A DNA stretch of 64,000 nucleotides from Thermoanaerobaculia bacterium. GTDB lineage: Bacteria; Acidobacteriota; Thermoanaerobaculia; Multivoradales; Multivoraceae. The notes beneath the pieces were generated by a model. That model saw only the letters and a program-made list of their open reading frames with translations, ran no database searches and had not been told where the DNA came from. How positions within the stretch are numbered: the first letter of the stretch is position 1; each line of letters begins with the position of its first letter. Of the stretch, positions 25,817 to 34,825 are shown piece by piece. Made by a program: the position numbers and the translations under genes. The DNA lies in the NCBI GenBank assembly GCA_022826745.1, contig JAJDUI010000027.1:1-64000 (forward strand). Reading direction: 5' to 3'.

Positions 25817-28800
25817 TTGGACCTGACCCGCGTCGCGATCGAGAAGAACCGGATCACCGCGGTCGCTCTGCTGATTCTGCTGGTGGGCGGCCTGGCGGCG
25901 TTCCAGGGAATGTCGCGGGCCGAGGACCCGGGGTTCACCATCCGGGCGGCGCAGGTGCTGACCCTGTTTCCCGGCGCGAGCCCGGAGCGGATCGAGGAAC
26001 TCGTCACCGATCCGCTCGAGGAGGCGATCCAGGAGCTTCCGGAGATCGACTTCATCTCCTCGACGTCGAAGACCGGCGTGTCCATCGTCATGGTCCACGT
26101 GCGCGACGAGTTCGACGACATGCGGCCGATCTGGGACGGCCTGCGCCGGAAGGTGGAGCGGGCGGCGGGCGATCTTCCCGAAGGCGTGATCGGACCGCGG
26201 GTGAACGACGAGTTCGGCGACGTCTTCGGCATCGTGATCATGCTGTCCGGCGACGGCTATTCCTGGGCCGACCTGAAGCTCGTCGCGGACGAGGTCCGCG
26301 ACGAGCTCCTCCGGGTTCCCGATGTCGCCAAGGTCGAGACTTACGGGGCGCAGGACGAGCGGATCTTCGTCGACTACGACAACGCGCGGCTGGCCGAGCT
26401 GGGTCTGTCGCCCCTGCAGCTCCGGTCGATTCTGGAGAGCGCCAACATCGTGACTCCGGGCGGCGCCGTTCGAACCGGCGCCGAGCGCATCGCCCTCGAG
26501 CCGACCGGCAACTTCGAGTCGGTCGCCGATCTGCGGCGAACGGCGGTTCGGCTTCCCGGCCGCCCCGAGATCCTCTTCCTCGAGGATCTGGCCGAGATCC
26601 ACCGCGGCTACGCGGAACCGCCGTCCAGCCGGGTCTACGCCTCGGGCGTTCCCGCGCTCGGGATAGGGGTCGCCATGCGCGACGGCGGCAACATGGTCTC
26701 GCTCGGAGACGGAGTCGCGCGCGAACTGGAGAGGTTGCGGGCGGTCTATCCGATCGGCGTCGACTTCGACGTCGTCGTCTTCCAGCCGGAGGTCGTCGAT
26801 CGCAAGGTGCGGGAGTTCGTCGCCAATCTCGGACAGGCCGTCGCCATCGTCCTGGTCGTCATGCTGCTCTTCCTCGGCCCCCGGACGGGCCTCGTCGTGG
26901 CGGCCCTCGTGCCGATGGCGATGATCGCGTCGCTGCTGGTAATGGCCTTCCTGGGCATCGGCCTGGACCAGATGTCGCTGGCCGCCCTGATCATCGCGCT
27001 CGGCATGCTGGTGGACAACGCGATCGTGATGGCGGAGTCCATCATGGTGCGGATGGCGGCCGGGGACCGCCGGGTAGAGGCGGCGGTCGGCGCGGCCCGC
27101 GAACTGCGCGTGCCCCTGCTGATCTCGTCGCTGACCACGGCGGCGGCGTTCCTGCCGATCGCCCTCGCGCGATCGACCACCGGGGAGTACACGGCGCCGC
27201 TCTTCCAGGTGATCACGATCGCCCTGCTCTCTTCGTGGTTGCTCTCGCTGACCATGACGCCTCTTCTCTGCGTGCTCTTCCTGAAGGTCCGGCCGGTCGC
27301 GGCCGGAGAGCGTTTCGGCGGGAGGCTGTACCGGACGTACCGCGGTGTCCTGATCGGTTGTCTGCGTCGTCCCGCGGTCACCCTGGCCGTCGTGGCCGGC
27401 GCGTTTCTGCTGGCAATCCAGGGTTTCCGCCTCCTCCCGAGCGTGTTTTTCCCGCCGTCGGACCGGGCGGTCTTCACGGCGGAGTACGAGCTGCCGGCCG
27501 GCGCCTCCATCGAGCGGACGCTGGAAGTCGTCGAAGCGGTGGACCGCTTCATCGCCGCCGAGCTGCCCGCCGGCGAGACGTCCGAGGGGGTCCTCAACTG
27601 GGCGACCTTCGTCGGCAACGGCGGGCCGCGCTTCTACCTTGCGCACAACCCGCAGCCTCCCAATCCACAGTACGCCTTCTCCCTGCTGAACGCGACGAGC
27701 CGCGACGCGGTCGTCGACGAGCTGATTCCTCGGCTCGCCGCGTTCTGCCGCGAGCGCTTCCCGGAGCTCGACGTCAAGCTGAACCCGCTGCAGCTCGGAC
27801 CTCCGGTCAGCGCGCCGGTCCAAATCCGGCTGTCGGGCCGCGACCCGGACCGGCTCTTCGATCTGGTCGACGCCGTGAAGGCGGAACTCCGCTCGATTCC
27901 AGGCGCCGCCGGCATCACGGACGACTGGGGCGCCCGGGCCAAGAAGCTGGTCGTCAGAGTCGACCAGCCGCGAGCCCGCCGGGCCGGAGTAACGAACCAG
28001 GACGTCGCGATTTCGCTGCAGACCGGCTTGAGCGGCATCGAGACGACGCAGTACCGCGAAGGCGAGGCGATCATTCCAGTTACCCTGCGCTCGACGCTGG
28101 CCGGCCGCGGCGACGACGTGACGAAGCTCGACAGCCTGAACGTCCACGCGCAGGCGACCGGCGCGTCCGTGCCGCTGCTCCAGGTCGCCGACGTCTCGGT
28201 CGCCTGGCAGCCCTCGACCATCCGCCGGCGGGGACGGCTGAAGACGGTCACCGTCTCCTCCGAACTCGCGCCGGGCGCGGTCGCCTCCAACGTGGTGGCC
28301 CGCCTGCGGCCCTGGCTGGACGCCGAGCAGGCCGGTTGGCCTCCCGGCTATCGCTACGAGTTCGGCGGCGAGGAGGAAACCTCGGTGCGGGCCAATCGGT
28401 CGATCGCCGAACAGTTGCCCATCGCCGGGCTGATCATCCTCCTGCTGCTCGTCGGCCAGTTCAACTCGATCCGCCGGACCGCCATCATCCTGCTGGCCAT
28501 TCCTCTCGGTCTGATCGGCGTCGTCGCCGGCCTGCTTCTGGCGCGGTCCTACTTCGGCTTCATGACCCTGCTCGGCGTCATCGCGCTGGCCGGCGTGATC
28601 ATCAACAATGCGATCGTCCTGATCGACCGCATCCGCATCGAGATCGACGACAACGGCCTGACGCCGCAGCGGGCCATCGTGGAGGCGGCGCAGGGACGAT
28701 TCCGGCCCATCCTGCTGACCACCGCGACCACGGTCGCGGGGCTCCTGCCGCTCTGGTTCGGAGGCGGCCCGATGTGGGCGCCGATGGCCATCGCAATCAT

Positions 28801-28897
28801 TTTCGGCCTGCTGGGCGCAACGATGCTGACCCTCGGCGTGGTGCCGGTTCTCTACTCCCTGTTCTTCCGAGTGCGCTTCGACCGCTTCAACTACTGA
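25817..28897 (+). CDS. RND efflux pump, HAE1/AcrB-like inner-membrane permease
   Basis: The 1,026-residue length and layout match AcrB-type proton-driven pumps: an N-terminal TM helix (TAVALLILLVGGLAAF), a large periplasmic loop, TM2-6, a second periplasmic loop, and TM8-12 ending near residue 1015. The TM4 relay motif reads GMLVDNAIV, with D400 followed by N401 where AcrB has two aspartates. TTG at 25817 is the start, 2 nt after the adaptor stop. With the adaptor and the channel it forms a complete tripartite exporter. Substrates could be drugs, lipids or metabolites; nothing in the sequence decides this. Confidence 0.94.
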   Translation: MDLTRVAIEKNRITAVALLILLVGGLAAFQGMSRAEDPGFTIRAAQVLTLFPGASPERIEELVTDPLEEAIQELPEIDFISSTSKTGVSIVMVHVRDEFDDMRPIWDGLRRKVERAAGDLPEGVIGPRVNDEFGDVFGIVIMLSGDGYSWADLKLVADEVRDELLRVPDVAKVETYGAQDERIFVDYDNARLAELGLSPLQLRSILESANIVTPGGAVRTGAERIALEPTGNFESVADLRRTAVRLPGRPEILFLEDLAEIHRGYAEPPSSRVYASGVPALGIGVAMRDGGNMVSLGDGVARELERLRAVYPIGVDFDVVVFQPEVVDRKVREFVANLGQAVAIVLVVMLLFLGPRTGLVVAALVPMAMIASLLVMAFLGIGLDQMSLAALIIALGMLVDNAIVMAESIMVRMAAGDRRVEAAVGAARELRVPLLISSLTTAAAFLPIALARSTTGEYTAPLFQVITIALLSSWLLSLTMTPLLCVLFLKVRPVAAGERFGGRLYRTYRGVLIGCLRRPAVTLAVVAGAFLLAIQGFRLLPSVFFPPSDRAVFTAEYELPAGASIERTLEVVEAVDRFIAAELPAGETSEGVLNWATFVGNGGPRFYLAHNPQPPNPQYAFSLLNATSRDAVVDELIPRLAAFCRERFPELDVKLNPLQLGPPVSAPVQIRLSGRDPDRLFDLVDAVKAELRSIPGAAGITDDWGARAKKLVVRVDQPRARRAGVTNQDVAISLQTGLSGIETTQYREGEAIIPVTLRSTLAGRGDDVTKLDSLNVHAQATGASVPLLQVADVSVAWQPSTIRRRGRLKTVTVSSELAPGAVASNVVARLRPWLDAEQAGWPPGYRYEFGGEEETSVRANRSIAEQLPIAGLIILLLLVGQFNSIRRTAIILLAIPLGLIGVVAGLLLARSYFGFMTLLGVIALAGVIINNAIVLIDRIRIEIDDNGLTPQRAIVEAAQGRFRPILLTTATTVAGLLPLWFGGGPMWAPMAIAIIFGLLGATMLTLGVVPVLYSLFFRVRFDRFNY

Positions 28898-28907
28898 GGC
28901 GTCGGCC

Positions 28908-29351
28908 GTGCTCGTCCTCGCCGCCGTCGTCCTGCCGCTGGTCGCCGTCAGGCTGCACTACGAGTTGCTGCTCCTGACCTCGAAGCTGGTCCGCCGCCTG
29001 TCGGGCTACCTCCGCGCCGGCGTGGCCCTGGCGGTCGCCCTGGCGCTTCTGGCGCACGTGCTCGAAGTCGTCGTGTTCGGAGCCGGCTGGTTCCTGTTGA
29101 TCGAGGCCGGGCTGGTCGAAATCGAGCCGCCGACGCCGTCGTTCGTCGACGCGGTCTACTTCTCGGGCGCGGTCTACACGTCGCTCGGCTTCGGAGACCT
29201 GGTTCCCACAAACGGTGGCGGCAGGCTCCTGGCGGTGCTGGAGGCCCTCACGGGGCTCGTGCTCATCGCCTGGACGGCATCCTTCACCTTCTACCAGATG
29301 CAGCGACACTGGCTCGAAACGAGCCGGGGCGGTGACGAAGGAGACTCATGA
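28908..29351 (+). CDS. small potassium-channel-like membrane protein (Ion_trans_2 type)
   Basis: The 147-residue protein has an N-terminal hydrophobic segment, a helix at about 37-67, a pore loop at about 80-97 and a final helix at about 107-130. The filter region reads TSLGFGDLVP (91-100), close to the TVGYGD-type K+ selectivity filter but with GFGD. There is no regulatory domain. The GTG start at 28908 lies 10 nt after the RND pump stop, so it is probably translated from the same mRNA. Whether it conducts K+ is an inference from the filter. Confidence 0.75.
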   Translation: MLVLAAVVLPLVAVRLHYELLLLTSKLVRRLSGYLRAGVALAVALALLAHVLEVVVFGAGWFLLIEAGLVEIEPPTPSFVDAVYFSGAVYTSLGFGDLVPTNGGGRLLAVLEALTGLVLIAWTASFTFYQMQRHWLETSRGGDEGDS

Positions 29352-29443
29352 AGGGTCCGAGTCGGCTGCGCCATGAGGCGGCAAGCGTGCCGACTCGCGG
29401 CGGTCGCGCCAGGACTGGCGGAAGGCCGCTCCGAATGGCCGAC

Positions 29444-29463
29444 GTGACGATAGCGATCGTCAC
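29444..29463. promoter_or_regulatory. 20-bp perfect dyad upstream of the wHTH regulator
   Basis: GTGACGAT-AGCG-ATCGTCAC forms an 8-bp perfect inverted repeat with a 4-nt spacer. It lies about 68 bp before the regulator start codon. It is not followed by a T-run, so an operator is more likely than a terminator. Confidence 0.5.
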
Positions 29464-29530
29464 CGTTCGGTCATGAGAAGTCACGCTGAATCACACGTCC
29501 CCATCTTGCAGTCGTGCGAGACTCCCGGCC

Positions 29531-30124
29531 ATGCGTATTGCTGACTTCGCACACCGTGGCCGCGACGCCCACGGGTCGCGCCGCCTGCGATTCGGCGACT
29601 TCGAGTTCGAGCCGGCCACGCGGGAACTCAGCGGCCCCGAGGGCGCCGTCAGGCTCCAGCCACAACCGGCCAGACTGCTCGGGTTGCTGCTCGAGAACCA
29701 GGGCGACGTGGTCTCGCGGGAACAGGTCCGGCGCCGCCTGTGGCCGGACGAGGTTCACGTCGAGTTCGACCAGGGCATGAACACTTGCATCAAGCGGATT
29801 CGCGCCACGCTCAACGACAGCGCCGAGACGCCGCGCTACATCGAGACCCTGCCGCGCCTCGGGTACCGGTTTCTCGCTCCGGTCACGGAGGTCGAAACAG
29901 CCGCCGGCCTGCTCGGCGCAAGGGGCGGTCGACGCCGACGACGATTTCGATTCGCTCTCATCGCCCTGCTCGCCGCGGCGGGTCTGGCCGCCGGCGCCTT
30001 CGCCTTGCGTGAACTGACCGCTCCGCCATGTGCGGACCAGGAGCCGGCGCAAGTGGCCGGCGCCGGCAGCGCCAACAAACGCCCGGACACTCCGGCGGAC
30101 CCGGGGCGTTCTCCGAATCCCTGA
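29531..30124 (+). CDS. winged-helix (OmpR/ToxR-type) transcriptional regulator with one membrane segment
   Basis: The 197-residue protein has an N-terminal Trans_reg_C winged helix (about residues 20-117: LRFGDFEFEPATRELSG, SREQVRRRLWPD, YIETLPRLGYRFLAPV). An Arg-rich stretch and a single TM helix (141-159) follow, then a short tail of about 35 residues. This is ToxR/CadC topology: cytoplasmic DNA binding with a membrane anchor. Relatives usually carry a long periplasmic sensor (TolB-like, TPR or WD repeats). Here that part is nearly absent. A perfect dyad lies upstream and may be its operator. The following redox genes are plausible targets, but this is inference. Confidence 0.85.
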   Translation: MRIADFAHRGRDAHGSRRLRFGDFEFEPATRELSGPEGAVRLQPQPARLLGLLLENQGDVVSREQVRRRLWPDEVHVEFDQGMNTCIKRIRATLNDSAETPRYIETLPRLGYRFLAPVTEVETAAGLLGARGGRRRRRFRFALIALLAAAGLAAGAFALRELTAPPCADQEPAQVAGAGSANKRPDTPADPGRSPNP

Positions 30125-30138
30125 ACCGCAGCCGGCCG

Positions 30139-30156
30139 ACGACCGCGAAAGGTCGT
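30139..30156 (+). other. short hairpin in the leader of the redox cluster
   Basis: ACGACC-GCGAAA-GGTCGT forms a 6-bp stem 15-40 nt downstream of the regulator stop and about 20 nt before the flavoprotein start. It could be a weak terminator remnant, an mRNA hairpin or chance. Confidence 0.3.
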
Positions 30157-30176
30157 GTCAGTAGGATCACGAACCG

Positions 30177-32180
30177 ATGACGGCGCCCGGTGCATCCCCG
30201 CCAGGAAGCCGCGAGCAACTGGTCGTCGTCGGCTTCGGCATCGCCGCGTACCGGTTCATCGAACGTCTGACCGCGCTCGGCGCTCACGACCGCTACGACA
30301 TCACGGTCATCGGCGAGGAGGCCGACCCCGCCTACAACCGGGTCCGCCTGTCCGAATGGCTCGACCGACCTCTTCCGGACGCGCGGGCGGCGCAGCGCGA
30401 TCGGGGGCCCCGCGATCTGCGACCCCTCGCGCTCGCGAGCCACGACTGGGGCAAGGCGCGCGGCATTCGCACGCTCCTGTCGACCACGGTCGTCTCCATC
30501 GACCGCGACGCCCGCACGGTCGAAACGGCTCGCGGCGAGAGCATCGGCTACGACCGTCTCGTACTGGCCACGGGGTCCGTGCCGATCGTCCCTCGCATCG
30601 AGGGAGCGGACAGCGACGGTGTCTTCGTTTATCGCACGATCGAGGATGTCGAGGCCCTCCGGGAACGGGCGTCGAGGGCGAAGCGCGCGGTCGTGCTCGG
30701 CGGCGGTCTGCTGGGAATCGAGGCGGCCGATGGGCTCCGGCGCCTGGGTCTCGCGGTCGTTCTGTTGCAACGGGCGCCCCACCTGCTCAACCGGCAGTTC
30801 GGCCCCGACGCGGGAACGTACCTGGAAACCAGGGTCCGCGCCGCCGGCATTCAGCCGATGCCGGGCGCGACCGCGGTCCGTATCGAAGCCCGGCGCGACG
30901 CGCTGGCCATCGAGCTGGCCGGCAAGGACATGCCGCTTGCTACCGACCTCGTCGTCGTCGCGGCGGGCGTGCGCCCCCGCGACCGGCTGGCCAGGGAGGC
31001 CGGCCTCATCGTGGCGTTCCGCGGCGGAGGCATCGTCGTCAACGACCGGTTGCACACGTCCGACCCGCGCATCCAGGCGATCGGCGAGTGCGCCTCCGCC
31101 GGCAGGACGGTGTACGGAATGGCCGGGCCGACCCAGGGGATGGCCCACACGCTGGCGGAGATCATGGCGGGACAGTCCTCGCGATTCGGACGCCAGGTCC
31201 CGGCGACCCGGCTCCGTCTGGTGGACCTGGACATCTGGGCGATTGGCGACACGGCCGCGCTGGCGGAACGCGTCACCTGGACCCGGGACGCCTCCTACCG
31301 CCAGCTCAAGCTCCGGGCCGGCCAGATCATCGCGGCGACCACGATCGGCCCCTGGGAGGAACTGGGCGTCGTCCAGGATCTGATACGGCAGCGCAGTCCG
31401 ATCTGGTGGTGGCAGTTGCGCCGCTTCCGCCGGACCGGCATGCTGTTTCCCCGTTCCGAGACCCTTCCCGTTGGGGAGTGGCCGCGCGCCAGGGTCGTCT
31501 GCAACTGCCTCGGCGTGACGCGGGGAGAGCTCGACGTGGCCCTCCGGGCAGGGTGCCACTCGGTGGAGGCGATGGCCCGGCGCACCGGCGCCTCGACCGT
31601 CTGCGGAGCATGCCGGCCCCTGCTCGCCGAGTTCCTGGGCACGGACCTGGTCGCGGCGAGAGGGGCGCTCGCCCCGGCGGAGGCCAGGGCGCGGCGGCCG
31701 CTCCTGGCTGCCGCGGCCGCGGTCGCGGCGCTGGCGGTCGCAATGGTCGCGGCGCCGCCGATCCCTCCGGCCGACAGCGTGATCGAGGCCGGGTTTCTGG
31801 ACGTCCTGCAGAGGGACCGCGCCCTGAAGCGCCTGACCGGCTTCGCCCTGCTGGGAGCGACCCTCGGCACGCTCGTCCTGTCGCTGCGCAAGCGCTGGAA
31901 CTGGATGCGCAAGGGCGACTTCGCGGCCTGGCGCCTGATGCACGGCGTGGTCGCCGCGCTGGCGCTGGCGACGCTCGTCCTGCACACCGGGTTCCGCCTG
32001 GGCACGGGCCTCAACCTGGCGCTCAGCGCGACCTTCCTCGCGACCTCCGTCCTCGGGAGCCTCGCCGCGGCTGGCGTCGGCCGCCGCGGCGCACGAACGA
32101 TGTTCTGGCTCCACGTCTTCGCCGTCTGGCCGCTGCCGGTGTTGATCGCCTTTCACATCCTCAAGACCTGGTACTTCTGA
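30177..32180 (+). CDS. NirB-like FAD/NAD(P) oxidoreductase with BFD [2Fe-2S] domain and C-terminal diheme cytochrome b-like membrane domain
   Basis: The 667-residue protein joins three parts. Residues 14-400 form a pyridine-nucleotide-disulfide-type flavoprotein with GFGIAA (19-24), ATGSVP (131-136), GGGLLG (175-180) and AIGECA (301-306). Residues 440-490 form a BFD-like [2Fe-2S] domain with C442, C444, C476 and C479. Residues 508-663 hold about five TM helices. Two of them carry His pairs 14 residues apart, H589/H603 and H646/H660, as in diheme cytochrome b. It would pass electrons from NAD(P)H through FAD and FeS to membrane hemes, or the reverse. The 11-heme cytochrome follows 16 nt later. 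It lacks the siroheme part of NirB. Confidence 0.85.
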   Translation: MTAPGASPPGSREQLVVVGFGIAAYRFIERLTALGAHDRYDITVIGEEADPAYNRVRLSEWLDRPLPDARAAQRDRGPRDLRPLALASHDWGKARGIRTLLSTTVVSIDRDARTVETARGESIGYDRLVLATGSVPIVPRIEGADSDGVFVYRTIEDVEALRERASRAKRAVVLGGGLLGIEAADGLRRLGLAVVLLQRAPHLLNRQFGPDAGTYLETRVRAAGIQPMPGATAVRIEARRDALAIELAGKDMPLATDLVVVAAGVRPRDRLAREAGLIVAFRGGGIVVNDRLHTSDPRIQAIGECASAGRTVYGMAGPTQGMAHTLAEIMAGQSSRFGRQVPATRLRLVDLDIWAIGDTAALAERVTWTRDASYRQLKLRAGQIIAATTIGPWEELGVVQDLIRQRSPIWWWQLRRFRRTGMLFPRSETLPVGEWPRARVVCNCLGVTRGELDVALRAGCHSVEAMARRTGASTVCGACRPLLAEFLGTDLVAARGALAPAEARARRPLLAAAAAVAALAVAMVAAPPIPPADSVIEAGFLDVLQRDRALKRLTGFALLGATLGTLVLSLRKRWNWMRKGDFAAWRLMHGVVAALALATLVLHTGFRLGTGLNLALSATFLATSVLGSLAAAGVGRRGARTMFWLHVFAVWPLPVLIAFHILKTWYF

Positions 32181-32196
32181 ACCGCCACTACCAGCC

Positions 32197-33501
32197 GTGC
32201 GCTCACCCCGTCCAACCGTCGTCTGGCTGCTGTTCACCCTGTCCGCCTGCGCCTGGCTCGGCTGGTCCCTGGCGCGACCGCGGGCCGCCGTCTTCCTGCC
32301 CGGACCGTCGAGCGACGGGCACCACCAGATCGAAGCCGCCTGCGACCTTTGCCACACGCCCTTCCGGGGAGTCGCGCAGGAGGCCTGCCTCGACTGTCAC
32401 GCCGAGGAACTCGAAAGTGCTCGGGATTCCCACGCCGCGGCCGTCTTCAGCGACCCCCGCAACGCCGCGGACCTGGCGAAGCTCGACGTCCGGCTCTGCG
32501 TCACCTGTCACACGGAGCACCAGCCGGAGATCACGGCCGCGATGGGCGTGACCCTGCCGCGGGACTTCTGCGTTCACTGCCACGCCGACATCGGCGACGA
32601 GCGGCCCACGCACGTTGACTTCGCGCCGGCAACGTGCGCCAGCGGCGGCTGCCACAACTTCCACGACAACCGGAACCTCCACCAGGACTTCCTGGCGCGG
32701 CACGGCGCCGGCGGCGCCGCGACGTTCGAAGGTCTCCTGCCGGCCCGCGAAGCGTGGATTGCCGTCGACCTCGGCGACCGGGCGCCTCTTTCCGCCGTCG
32801 ACGCCGACAGTCCCGGGAACGCCGCGCCGGAACTCGCGGAGGCCTGGGCGTCATCCGCGCACGCGGCGTCCGGGGTCGCCTGCTCGGACTGTCACGGCGG
32901 CGGGGCGGACTGGATCGACCGTCCCCGCCCGGACGTCTGCGCCTCCTGTCACGACGCCGAATCGACCGGCTTCCTCGCCGGGAGACACGGCATGCGCCTG
33001 GCGGCGAACCTCGAACCCATGTCGCCGGCCGACGCACGTCTGCCGATGCGTCCGGAGGCGGCGTCGCGGACGCTCGATTGCGGCGCCTGCCACGACCCGC
33101 ACGACGTCGACCTGCGGGTCGCCGCCGTCGACGCTTGCCTGGGATGCCATGTGGACGACCACTCGACCGCGTACGCCGAATCGCCCCACGCCGGCGCCTG
33201 GCGGGCGGAACTCTCGGGCGAAGCGGCGCCTGGCAGCGGCGCGAGCTGCGCCTCCTGCCACCTGCCGAGATCCGAAGCGCGCCTGGGGGGCGCCCCGCGC
33301 ATCGTCGTCCAGCACAACCAGAACGACAATCTCCGACCGAACGAGAAGATGCTCCGCGACGTCTGCATGAACTGTCACTCCCTGGCCTTTTCGCTCGACG
33401 CGCTGGCCGACCCGGAACTGATCCGACGGAACTTCAGAGGGCTGCCGGCGCGGCACGTGGAGAGCGTCGATATGGTTCCGTCACCGGCCGACGGACCATG
33501 A
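32197..33501 (+). CDS. undecaheme c-type cytochrome
   Basis: The 434-residue exported protein has an N-terminal signal anchor (VVWLLFTLSACAWLGWSLA) and eleven heme-attachment sites: ten CxxCH motifs (CDLCH, CLDCH, CVTCH, CVHCH, CSDCH, CASCH, CGACH, CLGCH, CASCH, CMNCH) and one wider CASGGCH. Spare histidines are plentiful for bis-His ligation. It resembles NapC/NrfB- or tetraheme c3-type electron carriers in the periplasm. The GTG start at 32197 is 16 nt after the flavoprotein/cytochrome b gene, so the two probably work as a quinone- or NAD(P)H-linked electron conduit. The terminal partner (oxide, nitrite or other) is unknown. Confidence 0.93.
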   Translation: MRSPRPTVVWLLFTLSACAWLGWSLARPRAAVFLPGPSSDGHHQIEAACDLCHTPFRGVAQEACLDCHAEELESARDSHAAAVFSDPRNAADLAKLDVRLCVTCHTEHQPEITAAMGVTLPRDFCVHCHADIGDERPTHVDFAPATCASGGCHNFHDNRNLHQDFLARHGAGGAATFEGLLPAREAWIAVDLGDRAPLSAVDADSPGNAAPELAEAWASSAHAASGVACSDCHGGGADWIDRPRPDVCASCHDAESTGFLAGRHGMRLAANLEPMSPADARLPMRPEAASRTLDCGACHDPHDVDLRVAAVDACLGCHVDDHSTAYAESPHAGAWRAELSGEAAPGSGASCASCHLPRSEARLGGAPRIVVQHNQNDNLRPNEKMLRDVCMNCHSLAFSLDALADPELIRRNFRGLPARHVESVDMVPSPADGP

Positions 33502-33526
33502 GAAACAGCCCGGACAAGGAGACGCC

Positions 33527-34147
33527 ATGAGCCTCCGTACCCCTTCCCACCCTTCGACTTCCCGCGGCGCCGTTGCCGCCCTCACACTCGCCGCCGTCGC
33601 CATCCTCGCCGGCGCCGTCACCGCCTGCGGCGGCTCGACCGAGGGAACGGGAAGCCCCGGCATCGCGCCGGAAGCGGCGGCGGACGCCATTCACCACGTG
33701 CTCGAATCCGACCGCACCGTCTACGCCCGCCATGTGGTCAACCGCTTGCAGGACGAGGAGGGCGTCATCGCCGCCAGCGAACAGTGGGAGGACGACCGGG
33801 CGCTGCCCCTGCCGGCCCAGATGTTCCGCATGAGCGCTCAGTTGACCGCCGAGAAAACGGACAGGGTCAGCTACGCGCTGCTGTCCCCGTGGCCGATCAA
33901 CAGCCGGAACGCCCCCAGGACGGAGGCCGAGGAAGCGGGCCTCGAAAGCGTCGCGGCCGACCCGTCGAAGCCGTTCTACGGCACGGAAAGCCTGGGCGAC
34001 ACCGAGTACTTCACCGCCGTCTACGCCGACATTGCCGTGTCGCCCGCCTGCGTCACGTGCCACAACGCCCACGCGGACAGTCCCCGCGACGACTTCGAAC
34101 TGGGCGACACGATGGGCGGCGTCATCGTCCGCATCGCGCTCGACTGA
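33527..34147 (+). CDS. Tll0287-like (DUF3365) heme-binding lipoprotein
   Basis: The 206-residue protein has a lipoprotein signal ending AGAVTAC (Cys34). A Tll0287-like domain follows, with AADAIHHVLESDRTVYARHVV, SPWPINSRNAP and a C-terminal CVTCH heme motif at 175-179 followed by a GVIVRIAL strand. Such proteins bind one c-type heme and are proposed redox sensors or electron-transfer proteins. It starts 25 nt after the undecaheme cytochrome, so it belongs to the same transcription unit. It could be the sensing or delivery component of the redox chain. Confidence 0.88.
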   Translation: MSLRTPSHPSTSRGAVAALTLAAVAILAGAVTACGGSTEGTGSPGIAPEAAADAIHHVLESDRTVYARHVVNRLQDEEGVIAASEQWEDDRALPLPAQMFRMSAQLTAEKTDRVSYALLSPWPINSRNAPRTEAEEAGLESVAADPSKPFYGTESLGDTEYFTAVYADIAVSPACVTCHNAHADSPRDDFELGDTMGGVIVRIALD

Positions 34148-34225
34148 GCCGCGAGGCGACCGGACAGCCTCACTCGTGGCAGAATCGCGGCGGCAGAACC
34201 ACCTTTCCCGAGGAGCACTCACTCA

Positions 34226-34825
34226 ATGCACGAAGTTCCCGATCTGGCCTACCCGTTCGACGCACTCGAGCCCCACATCGACGCGCGGACGATGGAGATA
34301 CACCACGACAAACACCACGCTGCCTATGTCGCCAACCTGAACGGAGCGCTCGAAGGCCGCGACGAACTCGCCGCGATGAGCGTCGAGAACCTGCTCCGCA
34401 ACTTCGACGAGGTGCCGGACCCGATCAAGGGCGCCGTGCGCAACCACGGCGGAGGCCACGCCAACCACTCGCTGTTCTGGTCGGTCATGAGCCCGAACGG
34501 CGGCGGCGCTCCGAGCGGCGACCTGGCCACCGCCATCGACATCCGCTTCGGCAGCTTCGACCAGATGAAGGAGCGCTTCGTCAGCGCCGCCATGGGCCAG
34601 TTCGGCAGCGGCTGGGGCTGGCTGGTGAGCGGCGACGACGGCCTGGCCGTGATCGCGCGGCCCAACCAGGACTCACCGCTGATGGAGGGCCTGACGCCGC
34701 TGCTCGGAGTCGACGTGTGGGAGCACGCCTACTACCTGAACTACCAGAACCGGCGTCTGGACTACCTGAACGCCTTCTGGAACGTCGTCGACTGGGAGGC
34801 CGTGGCGGCGCGGTTCAGAGGGTAG
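34226..34825 (+). CDS. sodA: superoxide dismutase, Mn/Fe family (Mn-type features)
   Basis: The 199-residue enzyme dismutates superoxide. Metal ligands by alignment are H26, H81, D163 and H167. The blocks [18 protein letters not shown] and [17 protein letters not shown] match the manganese form rather than SodB, although metal use can be cambialistic. No signal peptide is seen, so it is cytoplasmic. ATG has GAGGAG upstream. It follows the redox cluster by about 80 nt, consistent with oxidative-stress protection for that chain. Its last 64 bases overlap the converging protease gene on the opposite strand. Confidence 0.96.
   Translation: MHEVPDLAYPFDALEPHIDARTMEIHHDKHHAAYVANLNGALEGRDELAAMSVENLLRNFDEVPDPIKGAVRNHGGGHANHSLFWSVMSPNGGGAPSGDLATAIDIRFGSFDQMKERFVSAAMGQFGSGWGWLVSGDDGLAVIARPNQDSPLMEGLTPLLGVDVWEHAYYLNYQNRRLDYLNAFWNVVDWEAVAARFRG

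Noticed and set aside
34148..34225. Riboswitch or regulatory leader before sodA
   Set aside because: Only a normal ribosome site is visible. The gap is too short and shows no conserved structure.
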